The notes beneath the pieces are model-generated. The model was not told where the DNA came from. It made no database searches and was given only the letters and a program-made list of their open reading frames with translations. Shown in pieces: positions 23,597 to 38,927 of a DNA stretch of 64,000 nucleotides. This DNA comes from Plantago ovata (taxonomy: Eukaryota > Streptophyta > Magnoliopsida > Lamiales > Plantaginaceae), in the NCBI GenBank assembly GCA_028274465.1, contig CM051455.1, positions 45,277,129 to 45,341,128 on the forward strand, written 5' to 3'. Position 1 is the first letter of the stretch; each line of letters begins with the position of its first letter. Position numbers and translations under genes: made by a program.

Positions 23597-26500
23597 TTAC
23601 CTCTTCAAGAGAGCGACAACATCTTCATTCAATCGTCCAGTTCCAAGGAAGGTGTCACCACAGTCATTAACATTCACTTTTTCCATATCGAAACTTTGTG
23701 GACCACTCGACTGATCCCACTCAAACCACAGTTTAGATATGGATTCCTTCTTATAGCAGGTAGCATGATCATGTTCTTCTGGTGTTCCAGAAGCAACTAA
23801 CCTGTAAGTGTAGACCTTCCTAACCTGGCCAGGTCTAAATGCTCGCCCCAAAGCTTGCCTAGTCACAGAAGGATTGCAATGAACGTCCAACATGAGGACG
23901 CGTGAAGCCCCAACTAGAGAAATTCCTTCACCGCATGCTTTGATGGAACCAAACAACACTCTAGCATCAGGTGAGTTATTAAATTTCTCCATTGAAGCGT
24001 CTCGTTGCCCACAATCTGAATCACCTGTGATCATGAACATCTCTTGTTCAAGGGCGTAACCCATCAATTTCGCAGTCATTCTCACCAAAAAATTGAGGGG
24101 CCGGACATACTGGCTAAACACTAGTAGCTTCTCACCGCTAGATACACAAAGTTTGAGAAGGTTGAGATAGAAATTAACCTTTACACCTTCCCTAACATTA
24201 AAATTCTGCAACAACTGATCGATTTGTCCATCGGAAACCAGATCTTTTAACGCTGGATGCAGGTAAATGCGACTAGCTTTTGAAGAGAGGACGAACCTAT
24301 TGTTGCTCGAAGCATTCAACAATTTCACTTCTTTTTCTTGCTTCTTACTGAGATGAAGAAAAACAGAAAAATCCACAAGACCAGGGAGTTCACGCAGGCT
24401 ATCACCCTTGAAATAGTGCAAAACACGCCTTGTCATTTCCCTCAGATCTTGTATCACTGCCATTTTCCGTTCATGATTCTTATTTTCTGTAAGAGTATCC
24501 TCTATCAACTGATAGAACCCGCCCTTTTTCCCGGTAATTTCCACCTTACTCATAATACGTCTCTTCATTGCTTTTGAAGTCTCCATTTTCAGGAACCTCG
24601 GACAAACAAGATCCAAAATGTTGAAAACTTCTTCAACATGATTCTGATACAGAGTTCCTGACAAAACCACCTTCCGTGGTGTTTCAACCTTTTTAAGAAA
24701 GTTCACGGTGTCGGTCTCGTTGTTACGAGGTGTGTGGCCTTCATCCATTATAAGAATTGAGGGCACTTTCAACAATGAATTTTGGCATGCAGCTGTCTCC
24801 TCATCACCTTTTTCGTTGCGTATTATAGTTGTAAACTGGCAATAACCTAAAAGCAATATGCTCCTGTGTTTCACCCATTCCTTTATAACATCAAGCTGTT
24901 GAGAACGAGAATGATCTGCTTTAGCTGAGTAGAAGTCGTACAGAGGTATGTTTTCAACTTGCCATACCCTGAATTCCTTCCTCCAAATGCCTATAAGGCC
25001 CTTCGGCAGCACAATAAGAGGTCTTGCTTTGGGATATTTCGCCATGAAACTTTGAAGGAAACTGATTATCATAAATGTTTTTCCAGAACCAGGAGCATGT
25101 GCCATAATGCAACCTCCGGGATTACCTGTTACCAGGTTGCTCTCAAGAAATTTGAACCCCTCTACTTGATGTGGCTTCATCACCTCCCCGTGGCGAGGAT
25201 GTGGGATAATCTCACCAGCATAAAGATCATCACTTGGTCTCTTTAGGAAAAAAGCATCTGGCAGATCTCTATTGCTCACCCGTCCTTCATTTGGGTAAGT
25301 TCGCGTACTCCTATTGGCCTGAAGTTTGAAATAGTATACAACAACCATTAGGTTACACAATAATTAAGTGCAAGAAAATGGCAAAAACTGGATGCTCAAA
25401 TCATGGGACCAAAATACGTTTACCTTTGAGAAATTGTACTCGATGATTTTTTCAATTCCCCTCTTGATTATTCCACAAATTCGGCAAACATCACCGACAT
25501 CATCTTTCAGTATGAAAGAATGTTCACAGTCATTATCACTCACAGCTCCATCCTCATCAAACGAAGCATCTTCGAAGGGATCCTATGCCAAGCAAGAAAA
25601 AAAGGAATAGTTCATGATGACTATCAATAAGGATCTGATTCAACATAAGGCCTCTTCAAGTAGTATTTATAAACTAGTGATAGAGAAGTTAACATTGAGC
25701 TACCTTGAAACTCTCAAGAGCCACATTCATCTCACTCCAAATGTCATGCAGACCATCTGAATTTGTATCAGACACTTCACCACTTTCGTCACCTGTCCCA
25801 ACATATACGCCTTTATCTTCTGCACTGTCATTTCCGGCAGCAGTAGAAGTATCTACTTCTGCAGGACTTTTTCTTTGACTTGGACATGATTCCTGCGCAG
25901 GCATGGACTTTTAAGATAGATACCAATGAAAGTAAACCAGAGTATATAGGATTATATGTTTCCTATCTAAGTCTGACTGGGCATCTCATTCAAATCAAAG
26001 CATAATAAAATGAAAAAATAAAATATAAAACAAACAAACAAAAGAAAAAAAGAAGCACAATTCTCATGAACATCTACACTGTAAGCCACAAAAAGTACAG
26101 TGCAAATTCAGCACAAAGCTCATTTGTTCAGTTATAATTCTATCATCACATTCAGTAGAAAGAGATAAACCAACACAGCTTCATGTATGAATAAATTCAG
26201 ATAATACCTCAACTTCTTTCAGGGAAAGATCTTCTGAAGGCTTTGCTAACTTTACTTTGAGATGAGGAGGTCTATTGTTTTCACCTACAACAAAGTCCTT
26301 ATGCAGAAGATTACCCGGTTGTTTCACAACAGGAGGTACACAATTGTCAATTGCAGCATCTGTGGCCACTAAATCCTCCTTAATGAGATTTCTAGAACTA
26401 GAAGTATTCTCCGAATTTACTCCAGCGGAGGTATTGGAGCAATTCTCACTCACTTCATTATTCTCATCATCATCTGAATCAAGTATAATAACAGGGTTGA

Positions 26501-28275
26501 TGGCCACAGTACTTTCATCTTGCTCATCAGTCAAGTCAATGATTACATCATTAACTGTTCGAGCATGCAGTGATTCCACTCCATTTTCAATGGCAGAAAT
26601 TAAATACGGATTTTGTGCATTCTCTGCACTTAGCTGATCAATTAACTGGTTCCTGCGAGCTACCAGAGCTTGGATATCTTTACTTGAACCTCCCCATTTA
26701 TCAACATTCAGACTGTAGCCATTTGATGAAGATGGTGCCGACCTTGGTGAGAAAGAGTAGTTTCGGCTTTGTTCTGATTGAAACCGCCAAGCAGTGGTGG
26801 TGGCATCATAGCCGCTTAGTTCATTGAATCTTTTTCTTTTCTGCGATTCAGAGTTTATATCTGCAGAATGACATACAAAACATTATGCATACTGAAATCT
26901 AATAGCTGAGCATTCAACCCAACATCTCAACAATCAGCTAGAAGAACAGGAACAAACTTTTACGCATCAAATAGCAATCAGGTTTAGCTATAATCTTGAG
27001 ATGACAAACCTCTGTTTATACCCATGAATGTGCGCATGTTACACTTAGGTGACATAAGCTCAAATAACACTACAAATTGTTCTAACAAACACATTTCCAT
27101 TTTAATTCTAACTTTGTTAAAAGTAACCAATTAATCAATCAATGTAGTTTAAGGCCACATCATTCCGATCAAATTGATGAATGACAACCCACTCAACTGC
27201 TGCATAAAGTTTTATAACAGCATATGAAAGCGGCCTTAAAATCGACACATTAGATACATATCCAGATCTACAAGACTCTAGTCAAGCTAAAATTAGAACA
27301 AAATCAAACAGTCATTCCATAGCTTAACATATGTAAACCTGTAAAAGCACCAAGGCACACAGAACATCAGTCTATAATTATTAAAAAAAAAAAATACAAA
27401 AAAAGCACCATCTACGAACAGAGAAATCACGGCAAATGACTAGCCTAATAGCCTAAAGCAAAAATCTAAGCCAATAGATTTTCACCCATAAGAATTTAAG
27501 GCCAGATAATCGTAAATGGATAGTTTATTCTTGCAATGGTTATCATTTTGGCCCAAACTGCCCAAACGTCAGGCCACATTCATTTGCATCAGTTTTAGTA
27601 ACACAACCTTAAAAGAGGCTACTCCTCTGCATAAATTTATCATTTCGAGCCAAACTTAACAAATCTTAGGCTACTCATCTGCATAAGTTTTTCTAACTGC
27701 ATATGAAAGAGGCCTAAATTGAGACATCGTACGCATCCAAAAATATAAAACTCTGATAAAGCTAACACGAAAACAAATCAAACAGACCTAATTCATAGCT
27801 AGCAGATGTAAAAGCGAAAAGTCACACAAAACACCGGTTTACAAGCAGATAAATAAAACCAGCTACTTCTATTAAGGCCAATGAGCTTCATTCATAAGAA
27901 CTTAAGGACATATCATTTGAAATGGTTGCTGTTTTACTTGCAACTGTAAGGCATTCTCGCAAATCTGAGGCCATTCATTCATCTGTACAGATTTTTCACA
28001 ATCGGCCTTAAAATTGACAATTCCAATCACATCAAAATCTACAGGACTCTGATCAAGCTAAAATGAGAACCAATCAGACAAACATAATACGCAAGAGAGC
28101 AAACACACCAAGTGAAAGGGAGCATGGAAGTTTTACAAGCAGATAAAATTGACCTTTCACCTTCCAAAATTCAATTGTGAAATAAACAGAAAATTATCAG
28201 AGAAAAAAACAGATAACACGCGAGATTACCGCTCCAAGAGATATCCCGAAATCTTTTGAAGGACCCATTCTCCAT
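23597..28275 (-). CDS. DRD1: DRD1-like SNF2 ATPase of RNA-directed DNA methylation, copy 2, intact
   Basis: Predicted 922-aa nuclear SNF2 protein. DRD1 with DMS3 and RDM1 forms the DDR complex that brings RNA polymerase V to chromatin for siRNA-directed cytosine methylation. Coding exons: 28275-28230, 26860-26208, 25892-25704, 25582-25424 and 25318-23597; phases close and junctions are GT-AG. A leader exon ends at about 28453. Residues 1-300 are low complexity with acidic [11 protein letters not shown] cysteine element ([17 protein letters not shown]) occupies about 315-335. The SNF2 core starts at about 350: motif [11 protein letters not shown] (K near 429), motif II MDEGH (541-544), motif [12 protein letters not shown], motif [14 protein letters not shown] and motif [13 protein letters not shown]. 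Length and the [15 protein letters not shown] and [14 protein letters not shown] blocks fit DRD1 (about 890 aa) better than the longer CLASSY proteins. Likely the only working copy here. Confidence 0.9.
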
Positions 28276-28559
28276 TTTTCCCTCTGTATCTGAAACAAAA
28301 ACAAATATGTCAACTTTCTTATTTACTTTCCTAGCAGAGATAAACCCTTCATGCATGCATAAAAAAAATACTATTTCAGCACAAATCGCAGGGGTAGAAA
28401 AAGGAACAAGGTCGAAATCAAACAAGCAAACGAAAGCCAAAATTAAGTTTACATTTTGTATTTTTGTATTTTCTTCAAGGGTTTGCCTGTGCCCTGTGGA
28501 TTGAATCGTGCAGGAGAAGAGAGAACGTCTAGAGAGAGAAAGAGTGTACTGAGTACTGA

Positions 28560-29204
28560 GTGAGGTGAAGAGAAGTGTGAGCGTTTTTATGTTTAAAAAG
28601 CAGGTTGTCAATTTATGATATCGCCAGGACAATTTTACTATTGCCAGACCGTATGATTAAACGTTGGGGTTGAGGATTTTGTTAACATCATCTGATTTTG
28701 GTTCTCTGATTTTAGCTGTGACTGTGAGGTAATGTTGGAGATGAAATGAATGTTGTCTGGAAGTAGCAGTTTATTTATAGCCTCAATTTGATAAATTGTT
28801 GAAATGGTTAAAAAAGTTGGTGTTGGTGTACAATCATTCACTTTTTTCAAGAATTGCAACAAAATGTAGTATGGCTTCTTTATTGTTTTTTTTTTTTTTC
28901 CATTTATAAGCATGATACATTTATGTGCATATTTTGAAATTGCATTATTTTACCTATATAGTGAATAAATCCAATGTTGTGACTTCATTTGGACAAAAGA
29001 AATAATAATGGTCCAAATAGTAGTGGAGTAGATATTTGAGTTCATACTTTCACATTAGTTGAACACTTAAATTTATGTATTTTGTTATTATAAGATACGG
29101 TGTATGTATCCAAAGTGCGGTATGGTATATTTATAGTTAATGTTGGGTAATTAATGTGTCATATGTTGTAGTTTTTGTTTCACATTAAATCGAACCTTAT
29201 ATAT
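28560..29204. other. Upstream of DRD1-like copy 2; no gene seen
   Basis: AT-rich. Begins at the presumed start of the copy 2 leader and runs to the minisatellite. Holds no supportable ORF or RNA gene. Confidence 0.45.
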
Positions 29205-30190
29205 ATAGCACAAAGTGTTAGTCAACTAAAATCTTCATTCTACATCCCTTAATCATCATGAACATAACCCAATGGGTATGTGATTTTTTTTTAATTGAAT
29301 ACCGCGTTGACCAAAAATCTCTTAAATCACCATAACCCACGTGGTTGACTAATTGAAAGTCGTGTTGACTAAAATTCCCTTAATCACCACGAATATAACC
29401 CAAATGATATGTGGTTGATTCATTGAAACCCGCATTCTACAATTTGCTAGTCAGCTCAAATCTTCATTCTACATTCCCTTAATCACCATGAACATAACCC
29501 ACGTAGTATGTTATTTTTGTAATTGAAATCCGCGTTGACCAAAAATCTCTTAATCACCATGTACATTACCCCACGTGGTTGACTAATTGAAAACCGTGTT
29601 GACTGAAAATCACTTAATCACCATGAATATAACCCACGTGATATGTGGTTGATTAATTGAAACCCGTATTGACCAATAATCCCTTAATCTCTATGTACAT
29701 AACACACATGTGATTTGTGGTTGATTAAATGAAAACCGCGTTGACCAAAACAATGAGACTTCATTGATTAATAATTAGATTAGATTGATACAAAAATCAA
29801 TCGAATTTAGTTCTTTTTTACATATAACATGTTAGTCCACTCAAACCTCCACTCTACACCTTTTAATCACCATGAACATACATAATCTACGTGGTATGTG
29901 ATTTTTTAATTGAAATTTGTGTTGACCAGAAATCTCTTAATCACTATGAACATAACTCACGTGGTTGACTAATTGAAAATTATTTTGACCGACAATCCCT
30001 TAATCACCACGAATATATATATGGTTGATTAATTGAAGACCGTGTTTACTAAAATCTCTTAACCTACTATGAACATAACCCACATGATATGTGGTTGATT
30101 AATTGAAAACCGTGTTGACCAAAATGGCGAGACTTCGTTGACTAATAATAATTAGATTGTTACAAGAACCAAGCGAATTTAGTAATCCCT
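29205..30190. repeat. Degenerate ~60-70-bp minisatellite rich in W-box cores
   Basis: Repeated modules contain CTTAATCACCATGAACATAA, CCCACGTGGTTGACTAATTG and CCGTGTTGACC in varying order. The core TTGAC[C/T] occurs about a dozen times and CACGTG several times. The segment around 29740-29815, with GAGACTTC followed by TAATAATTAGATT, recurs near 30125-30185, so larger blocks were also duplicated. TTGAC[C/T] is the WRKY-binding W-box and CACGTG the G-box; their density here follows from the repeat and need not mean regulation. Confidence 0.75.
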
Positions 30191-30583
30191 CGTGTATGTT
30201 CCATAACATTGCTGATCTAAAGGGTTAAAACTTTGTTGATCTAAACCAAAGGGTTAAGCTTTTGAGGGATGCGATACTAGTACCGTAGTAGCGATAGAAA
30301 CCAAGCGGATCTCTCTAATAAAAAAAATAAATAAATAAAAAAAATCCGATCTAGTATTCTCCCTTACCCTTTTTAAGAATAAAGCCCAGTTCAAATTGGG
30401 CTTGCATAATTAACTAATTTGGGCCTCATCAGTGGCCCTTACATACTAGCCTAGCCCATAAACGATCTCTTCCCATTACAGCTAGCTAAATTCAGTTCAA
30501 TTGTAGAAATCAGCTGAAACAACTCCTTAAATTCTTGTGCAAGAAAACAACCAACACACAGAAAATCCAAGTTTGAATCGACA

Positions 30584-33997
<3,414 letters not shown>

Positions 33998-35407
33998 GGG
34001 TTAGTGTTTCCAACTAGCTGGGATTTCAATGGTCACCAGCACTCTAACTCCCTATCACGACTATGTATATTACATATTTCCTGTTTATTTCTCGTTTTGT
34101 CATGCTCCTGGAAACAGAATATCGTTTTAGTGCGTTGTAGGAGGAATATACCCTAATCAATAAACCAACTATTTGGAATGATTCCCTTGGATCCTCTCTT
34201 TAGTTGCTTATTGGTTTGCCTTCTTACATTGATTATTGGTTTTCCTCTTTACACAAGGCAGCTGCAGTTTTTTAACCTAGGTCATTTGACAACGTCGAAT
34301 CTTCTCTTTAGTTGATTATTGGTTTTCCTCTTTTTACAACTATAGAACTCTTATGCTCCACAACTCTTAAAAACTCAACTAGTAGTTGCTAGTCTTACCA
34401 TTCAATGTAATGGAACCCCCATCACAGCTATATTTGACTAAATAAAGATGGTAGCATAAGTATTACTATCATAGGACTTATCCATGCACATACTCTGAAC
34501 TGCTTATTATCTAATGTGACTCTAGTTATGCTATTGCTTTCTTTAAACAGGTCTTAAACTCCAGCGGCACACTATCTGACATCTTGTTGAAGACATCATC
34601 AAGCTACTGCAGCACTTGGAGAACCCTAGCAGCTTTGTTTTGTGTATCGTGAATGGTAATTTGTTGATGCCTTAGCCAAGTTTGGTTGTAGTGCTATATG
34701 GAATTGTCAATGTAAACGATGTTGTCTGGTTTGAAGGCATGTGTTGTTCCCAGCTTTTCAGTTTGAGACCTCTTACATTGGCGAAGCAAATTGTCTGTAA
34801 TGATGCTAAGACCCTTGATGGTTGACTCGGTTGTGTTTCCTTCGGTTTAGTTAATCTAAAACCGAATCATGAGTATCAGATCACTTTTCCAACTAAATTA
34901 TGAAGCAAATTTGAAGTCCCGATTAAAATGTGCTCAAATTAAGCAGGCTGCAGGTAATAAAATCTGTGTTCCTAAACATTCATTGAGAAATGAAGAGCAG
35001 TGATCTCATCGTTGAGCATCAGCAACCATGTCATCTTTTTGTTAGCCTTGACAAAAGAGCAAGTGTTGGGACGACCACGCATATAGACATCCCTGCCAGA
35101 AAGCCATGGATGACCAGGAAGCTGCTCGTTATAGCGTAGTGTGTGAGGATAAGGATGAGTAAAGACTTTTGAAGGGCTTCAGCTGCCACCATTGATGATC
35201 ACGAAACACCCCCTAAGAAACAATCACAGCTCTAGTTTCAAAATTTTGTGTCAGTTGAGTATAATCAATTCATTTCGAAACAAGATGAGTGCAGCGTAAC
35301 ATGAAGCTCAAGTCATCAGTTGCAGTGTCACTATAAGCTCATGTTCAAGATTAATCAAGTGCACAGCATCAACCTTTTGTGTAGTTTTCCCTTCATCAAC
35401 TACATAG
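33998..35407. other. 3' flank of RPT4 copy 1 and unassigned DNA
   Basis: RPT4 3' UTR, then a segment (about 34250-34350) that resembles the 3' flank of copy 2 (about 47580-47720). About 34980-35220 has a minus-strand reading frame with WLSGRDVYMRGRPNTCSF that I do not recognise; it is short and broken. Confidence 0.4.
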
Positions 35408-35975
35408 CTTGGCGGCCTTTGGGACATTGGTTGGGCATATGCGAATAATTTCAAGATTTGCTAATGACCCAATGAGGCAATGAGTGCCATACTTACCCAC
35501 GGATTTCAAAATCACATACTACGTAATTGCAATCTGATGGAATCAGGAAACATGTGAGTCTCAGGTTTATTGTTGGTGCCCAAATCACCAATGTTTCAAG
35601 TTTATGATATTGGATCATGTTAGGCATAGCAACACGGTTACACCCCACCCCAATATTTGGAATGTTTAAGCATCTTATCAATCAAATCTTGTACACGTGT
35701 AAATGTCCCCAATTTTTCAAGCACAAACTCGGAAGTGGGAGGATCCAACAGAATTATGACCACATCACAAGTACGATGCGTAAATGTCACATGGTGCTAG
35801 AGTGATCTCCCTTTCAGTGTAAGTACCATCCACAATCAAGGAACCCATATTCCCTAACAAGGATATTGAAGAAATCAGCCAGTGGGAAAACAGTCAAATC
35901 ACCCTAGAAAATTTGAGGAATCATAAATTAACTAGTTGCACAATATCTTCAGGTAGAATTTGCCCATACGAGCTT
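35408..35975 (-). pseudogene. Fragment of an R1-type NLR, LRR region
   Basis: On the minus strand it matches part of the LRR region of the NLR at 48916-51690. Landmarks: CTGAAGATATTGTGCAACTA at the 5' side (near 35950), GTCATAATTCTG, GAGTTTGTGCTTGAAAAATT, CATAAACTTGAAACATTG and GCCAAATCTTGAAATT-like sequence near 35440. Stops and deletions break it, and the coiled coil and NB-ARC domain are missing. The longest surviving frame, 35493-35681, carries NMIQYHKLETL. It is cut on its 5' side by the LINE tail at about 35983. Shows that an NLR of this family once stood here. Confidence 0.8.
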
Positions 35976-36449
35976 AGCAATCATTTTTTTTTAAGCACAA
36001 CAAAATTATATTAATTACATAGGAGGATTTACAGCTGTTCGGTTACCACGAGTTTCCACAACACACGGGTAACACTTATTTACATCATCTTGCAGATAAG
36101 TAGTAAACCAAGAAGGACAAGAGTCCCAAATCCTACAGCTAGCCCTATCTGGACTGGTTACAGATTCAGAAACTACAAAGCCTACATCATTTACAGAAGC
36201 TTGGCCACACCCAAGCTTTGCCAAAATATCTGTTGCGTGATTCGATTCTGTACACTAACACTAGTTGCTAACCCTCTAGCCGATTCAACTGCGTTCTAAT
36301 AAGCGCCATGATCCTGTGGTGACGCCAGTGAGGTACCTGCACCCTGTGAACACAATTCAACACATACGAGTAGTCAGTCTGAATTCCACAGAGCTAATAT
36401 TTAACTGAACAACCATGCCTAAACCATAATAAAGTCCATATAGTTATGC

Positions 36450-37165
36450 CATAGTGTTATCATCATTCCCTAAGACCATAAATATCCATGACCAACCACC
36501 ACTCACCCACTATTCAATTTTAAATAAAAAATTAATTTCGCTCTCATCCACATACCTCATCCTTCAACCAACCCACCACAACATCAAAATCCACATTTAT
36601 CCATGACCACCCACCATTCAACCAATTCAATTTATTTACTTTTTTTCATTTTCTTAAATAACATTTAATAATTATAATATAATAATTGTATTTTATTATA
36701 AAATTACTGTATTAATTTAGAAAATTTCTCTAATTTCTCTAATTTTCTGAAATTACTGTATTAACTCTGGAAATAAATCTTAATTTGGATCCATTTGGCT
36801 AGGAGAGAATGAGAGTAATTTATGGTTTTTAGAAGTGTGTAAAATGTAATGAGGTTAGGTTATATTTATAGAGGGGAAAAATTATGAATTTTAATATATT
36901 TTTTTTGTTTAAAATAATAAAAATATCAGAAAATATAAAAGATAATGATAAAATCTAAAAAGATAATATAAAAGATAATGATAGTTATAAAGATAAATGA
37001 TTTTTTTTTTATAAAAAATGAACAAATAGGAGGGGGACATCCATAGAAGCCACCAGCCACCGTGGCATGTTGGGCGCACAATTTTGTGCACCCAACTCCC
37101 TTTTTTTTTTTTTTGTTAATGGTGATGGTGGTGGGGCCCACCAAATAGTGAGCCACCATCACCGA
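36450..37165. mobile_element. Unclassified AT-rich insertion in the LINE RNase H region
   Basis: About 700 bp that interrupts the RNase H reading. Contains poly-T and AT-rich runs and, at the right side, GGTGGGGCCCACC (a palindrome, about 37129-37141). No clear terminal repeats or target duplication were found, so family and exact borders are open. Confidence 0.35.
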
Positions 37166-37294
37166 TATTCTCGGTCTAAGAACCCAGCCAAGACACGAAC
37201 AAAGGAACCATCAGATTTTCGAATTAAACAACCATAACCAGCACGACCATAACTGCTATTCTAAGACCCATCAACATTTAACACATAAGGTCTA

Positions 37295-37544
37295 CTCCCT
37301 CCGTCCCAGAACAGTTGCACCATTTTGCCATTTTGGGCGTCCCGTTAGAGTTGCACCATTTCATTTCTTTGCCATTTTGGGACATGTATATAATAATTTT
37401 ATATTCCACCAACACATTTGAGTGGCCATAAATCACCAATAAAGTAAAAGTAACCTCCACTATCAATATAACTCAATATTTAACTCTCATCCTTATTTTT
37501 TGTGCCCAAAAGCAAATGATGCAACTGCTTTGGGATGTATGGAG
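37295..37544 (+). mobile_element. Stowaway (Tc1/mariner) MITE, copy 2
   Basis: 250 bp. The left tip CTCCCTCCGTCCC is the Stowaway consensus; the right tip reads GGGATGTATGGAG, whose complement CTCCATACATCCC pairs with it. The inverted repeats continue to CAGTTGCA on both sides. A TA target duplication flanks it (37293-37294 and 37545-37546). Same family as the copy at 9083-9337. No coding capacity. Confidence 0.9.
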
Positions 37545-37610
37545 TATGTGTTAAAAACTGCCAATTACACATAAATTACACATAATGGTAACCTGGGTAC
37601 CACCTGCATT

Positions 37611-38318
37611 TAATGGATAACAATCTTGAACATGAGAAACTATAGGTAATTATTTGGGAATAAGCCTCATGAAAGTTAGCCAAGGAATTGACTTGATTGG
37701 ACAGACATTGAATTTGTGATTGGTCAAATGAAACAAGGCAATAAGATTAGTTTCGGTTTAAAACATTCATGAGAGACACAAGCACATGCATATGCTGCTG
37801 CCAAAATTCTCCAGTTTATATAAATTCTAAGCAGAGTTTTGGAAACGGAAGGATTAATTTTTAGAGGAACTATGGAAATTTGGCTTTTATGTAGAGAGTA
37901 TTCTGTCTTCATAAAAAAGATAAGATATCTGAATAATGAAGCTCCAAGAGATTTCTCTGAAACTGATCTGAAGTCTTAATCTCTCCCAGAACAACAGATT
38001 TCCTTTCATTCATATGCATGCTTAGGTTTGAAAGGATGGCAACAGAGAGATTATCAATCTTGTAAGTAATATAAAATGTTTCCTTTTCTTTTGGTACAAT
38101 ATAAAGTGTAGATATGATAATCATTTCAAAAATCATAAAAATAACAGTTCCACAAAACAGCAAGGATAATAACATCAATAGGCAGCATGTTTAATATATC
38201 CATTCTACTCCTCTTTTCTCTAGTAATAAAATATTTTCTAATTTTTCTCATTAATTTCTATTACCTTTACTTTCTTCTACTCTTATTTGTAAATAAAAAC
38301 CCTAAAAATAATTAAAAA
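37611..38318. other. Intergenic, nothing recognised
   Basis: AT-rich. The minus-strand frames at 37724-37912 and 37909-38178 show no domain or codon signal. Confidence 0.45.
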
Positions 38319-38789
38319 ATGCTAGCACCCAATGTCAACGTTGTTGATCCTCCTGAGCCACGTCCCATTGCGGCGAAGATAAAGTTTTATACCAAACGCT
38401 GGTTTCGGCTATTATTCTGGACACCATACCCGATGGATGTCGAGAGAAATGCAGATGAATCACCGGACTGATATCAAACAAGGCTAAGGGATAACGATGC
38501 TCAACACAAGTTGTACAAGGCTCAACTTGAAATATGCAACCGGGAGAATGGCAGCATGGTGAGTATCGTTACTGCATATTTAGCCTTCAACACGGATTTT
38601 TTTGTTTTCTTTACGGGTCTCCAACAATACCAAGCTAAAATCTACAGAACGCATTATTTTTTTGGCCTCATTGTGGTTAGTTGGTGCAAATTTGTATTAT
38701 TGGCCGACTTTTATCAATCAATCTACTGTTCTACAAGAGTCGCCCGATTACAAGAATTCACTCAATCCTACTCTTTCTAAGGAAGACTT
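38319..38789 (+). pseudogene. Small unrecognised gene remnant
   Basis: An ATG at 38319 opens MLAPNVNVVDPPEPRPIAAK and continues FYTKRWFRLLFWTPYPMD; it stops at TGA (38469-38471) after 50 codons. The same frame then stays open for 29 codons (YQTRLRDNDAQHKLYKAQL...NGSM) up to a good donor ATG|GTGAGT at 38558/38559. A possible last exon near 38730-38789 reads SPDYKNSLNPTLSKEDLKKS then stop. An in-frame stop inside an otherwise sensible exon suggests a decayed small gene; I do not recognise the family. Confidence 0.3.
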
Positions 38790-38927
38790 GAAAAAAAGTT
38801 AATAAAATTTTCTTCTCTATACGGTGGTTGGTGATTTAGTTTTGATGTTTGTTGGCGGTGCTACTATCTACTCAATTTTGGTTTTGGATACGTCACGTCA
38901 CCTCGCATTGATTATTGTCTTATTTTA

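Larger units (their letters stand above)
35983..37610 (-). mobile_element. LINE 3' fragment with RNase H domain, split by insertions
   Basis: The T run at about 35983-35994 is the A tail of a minus-strand element. Inward, the frame 36015-36224 and its extension read ESNHATDILAKLGCGQ, the end of a LINE-type RNase H domain; YSYVLNCVHRVQVPHWRHH follows upstream (to about 36440). The start of the same domain, VLNVDGS...GRAGYGCLIRKSDG, lies at about 37170-37285. The two halves are separated by an AT-rich insertion (about 36450-37165), and the Stowaway at 37295-37544 sits just upstream. There is an in-frame stop after the VLNVDG motif. Dead element, different from the LINE at 5.2-8 kb, which shows no RNase H. 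Confidence 0.65.

Noticed and set aside
15378-28275. CLASSY (CLSY) identity for the SNF2 genes
   Set aside because: CLSY proteins are usually over 1100 aa; the 922-aa length and motif wording fit DRD1 better. A close CLSY relative cannot be fully excluded without a tree.
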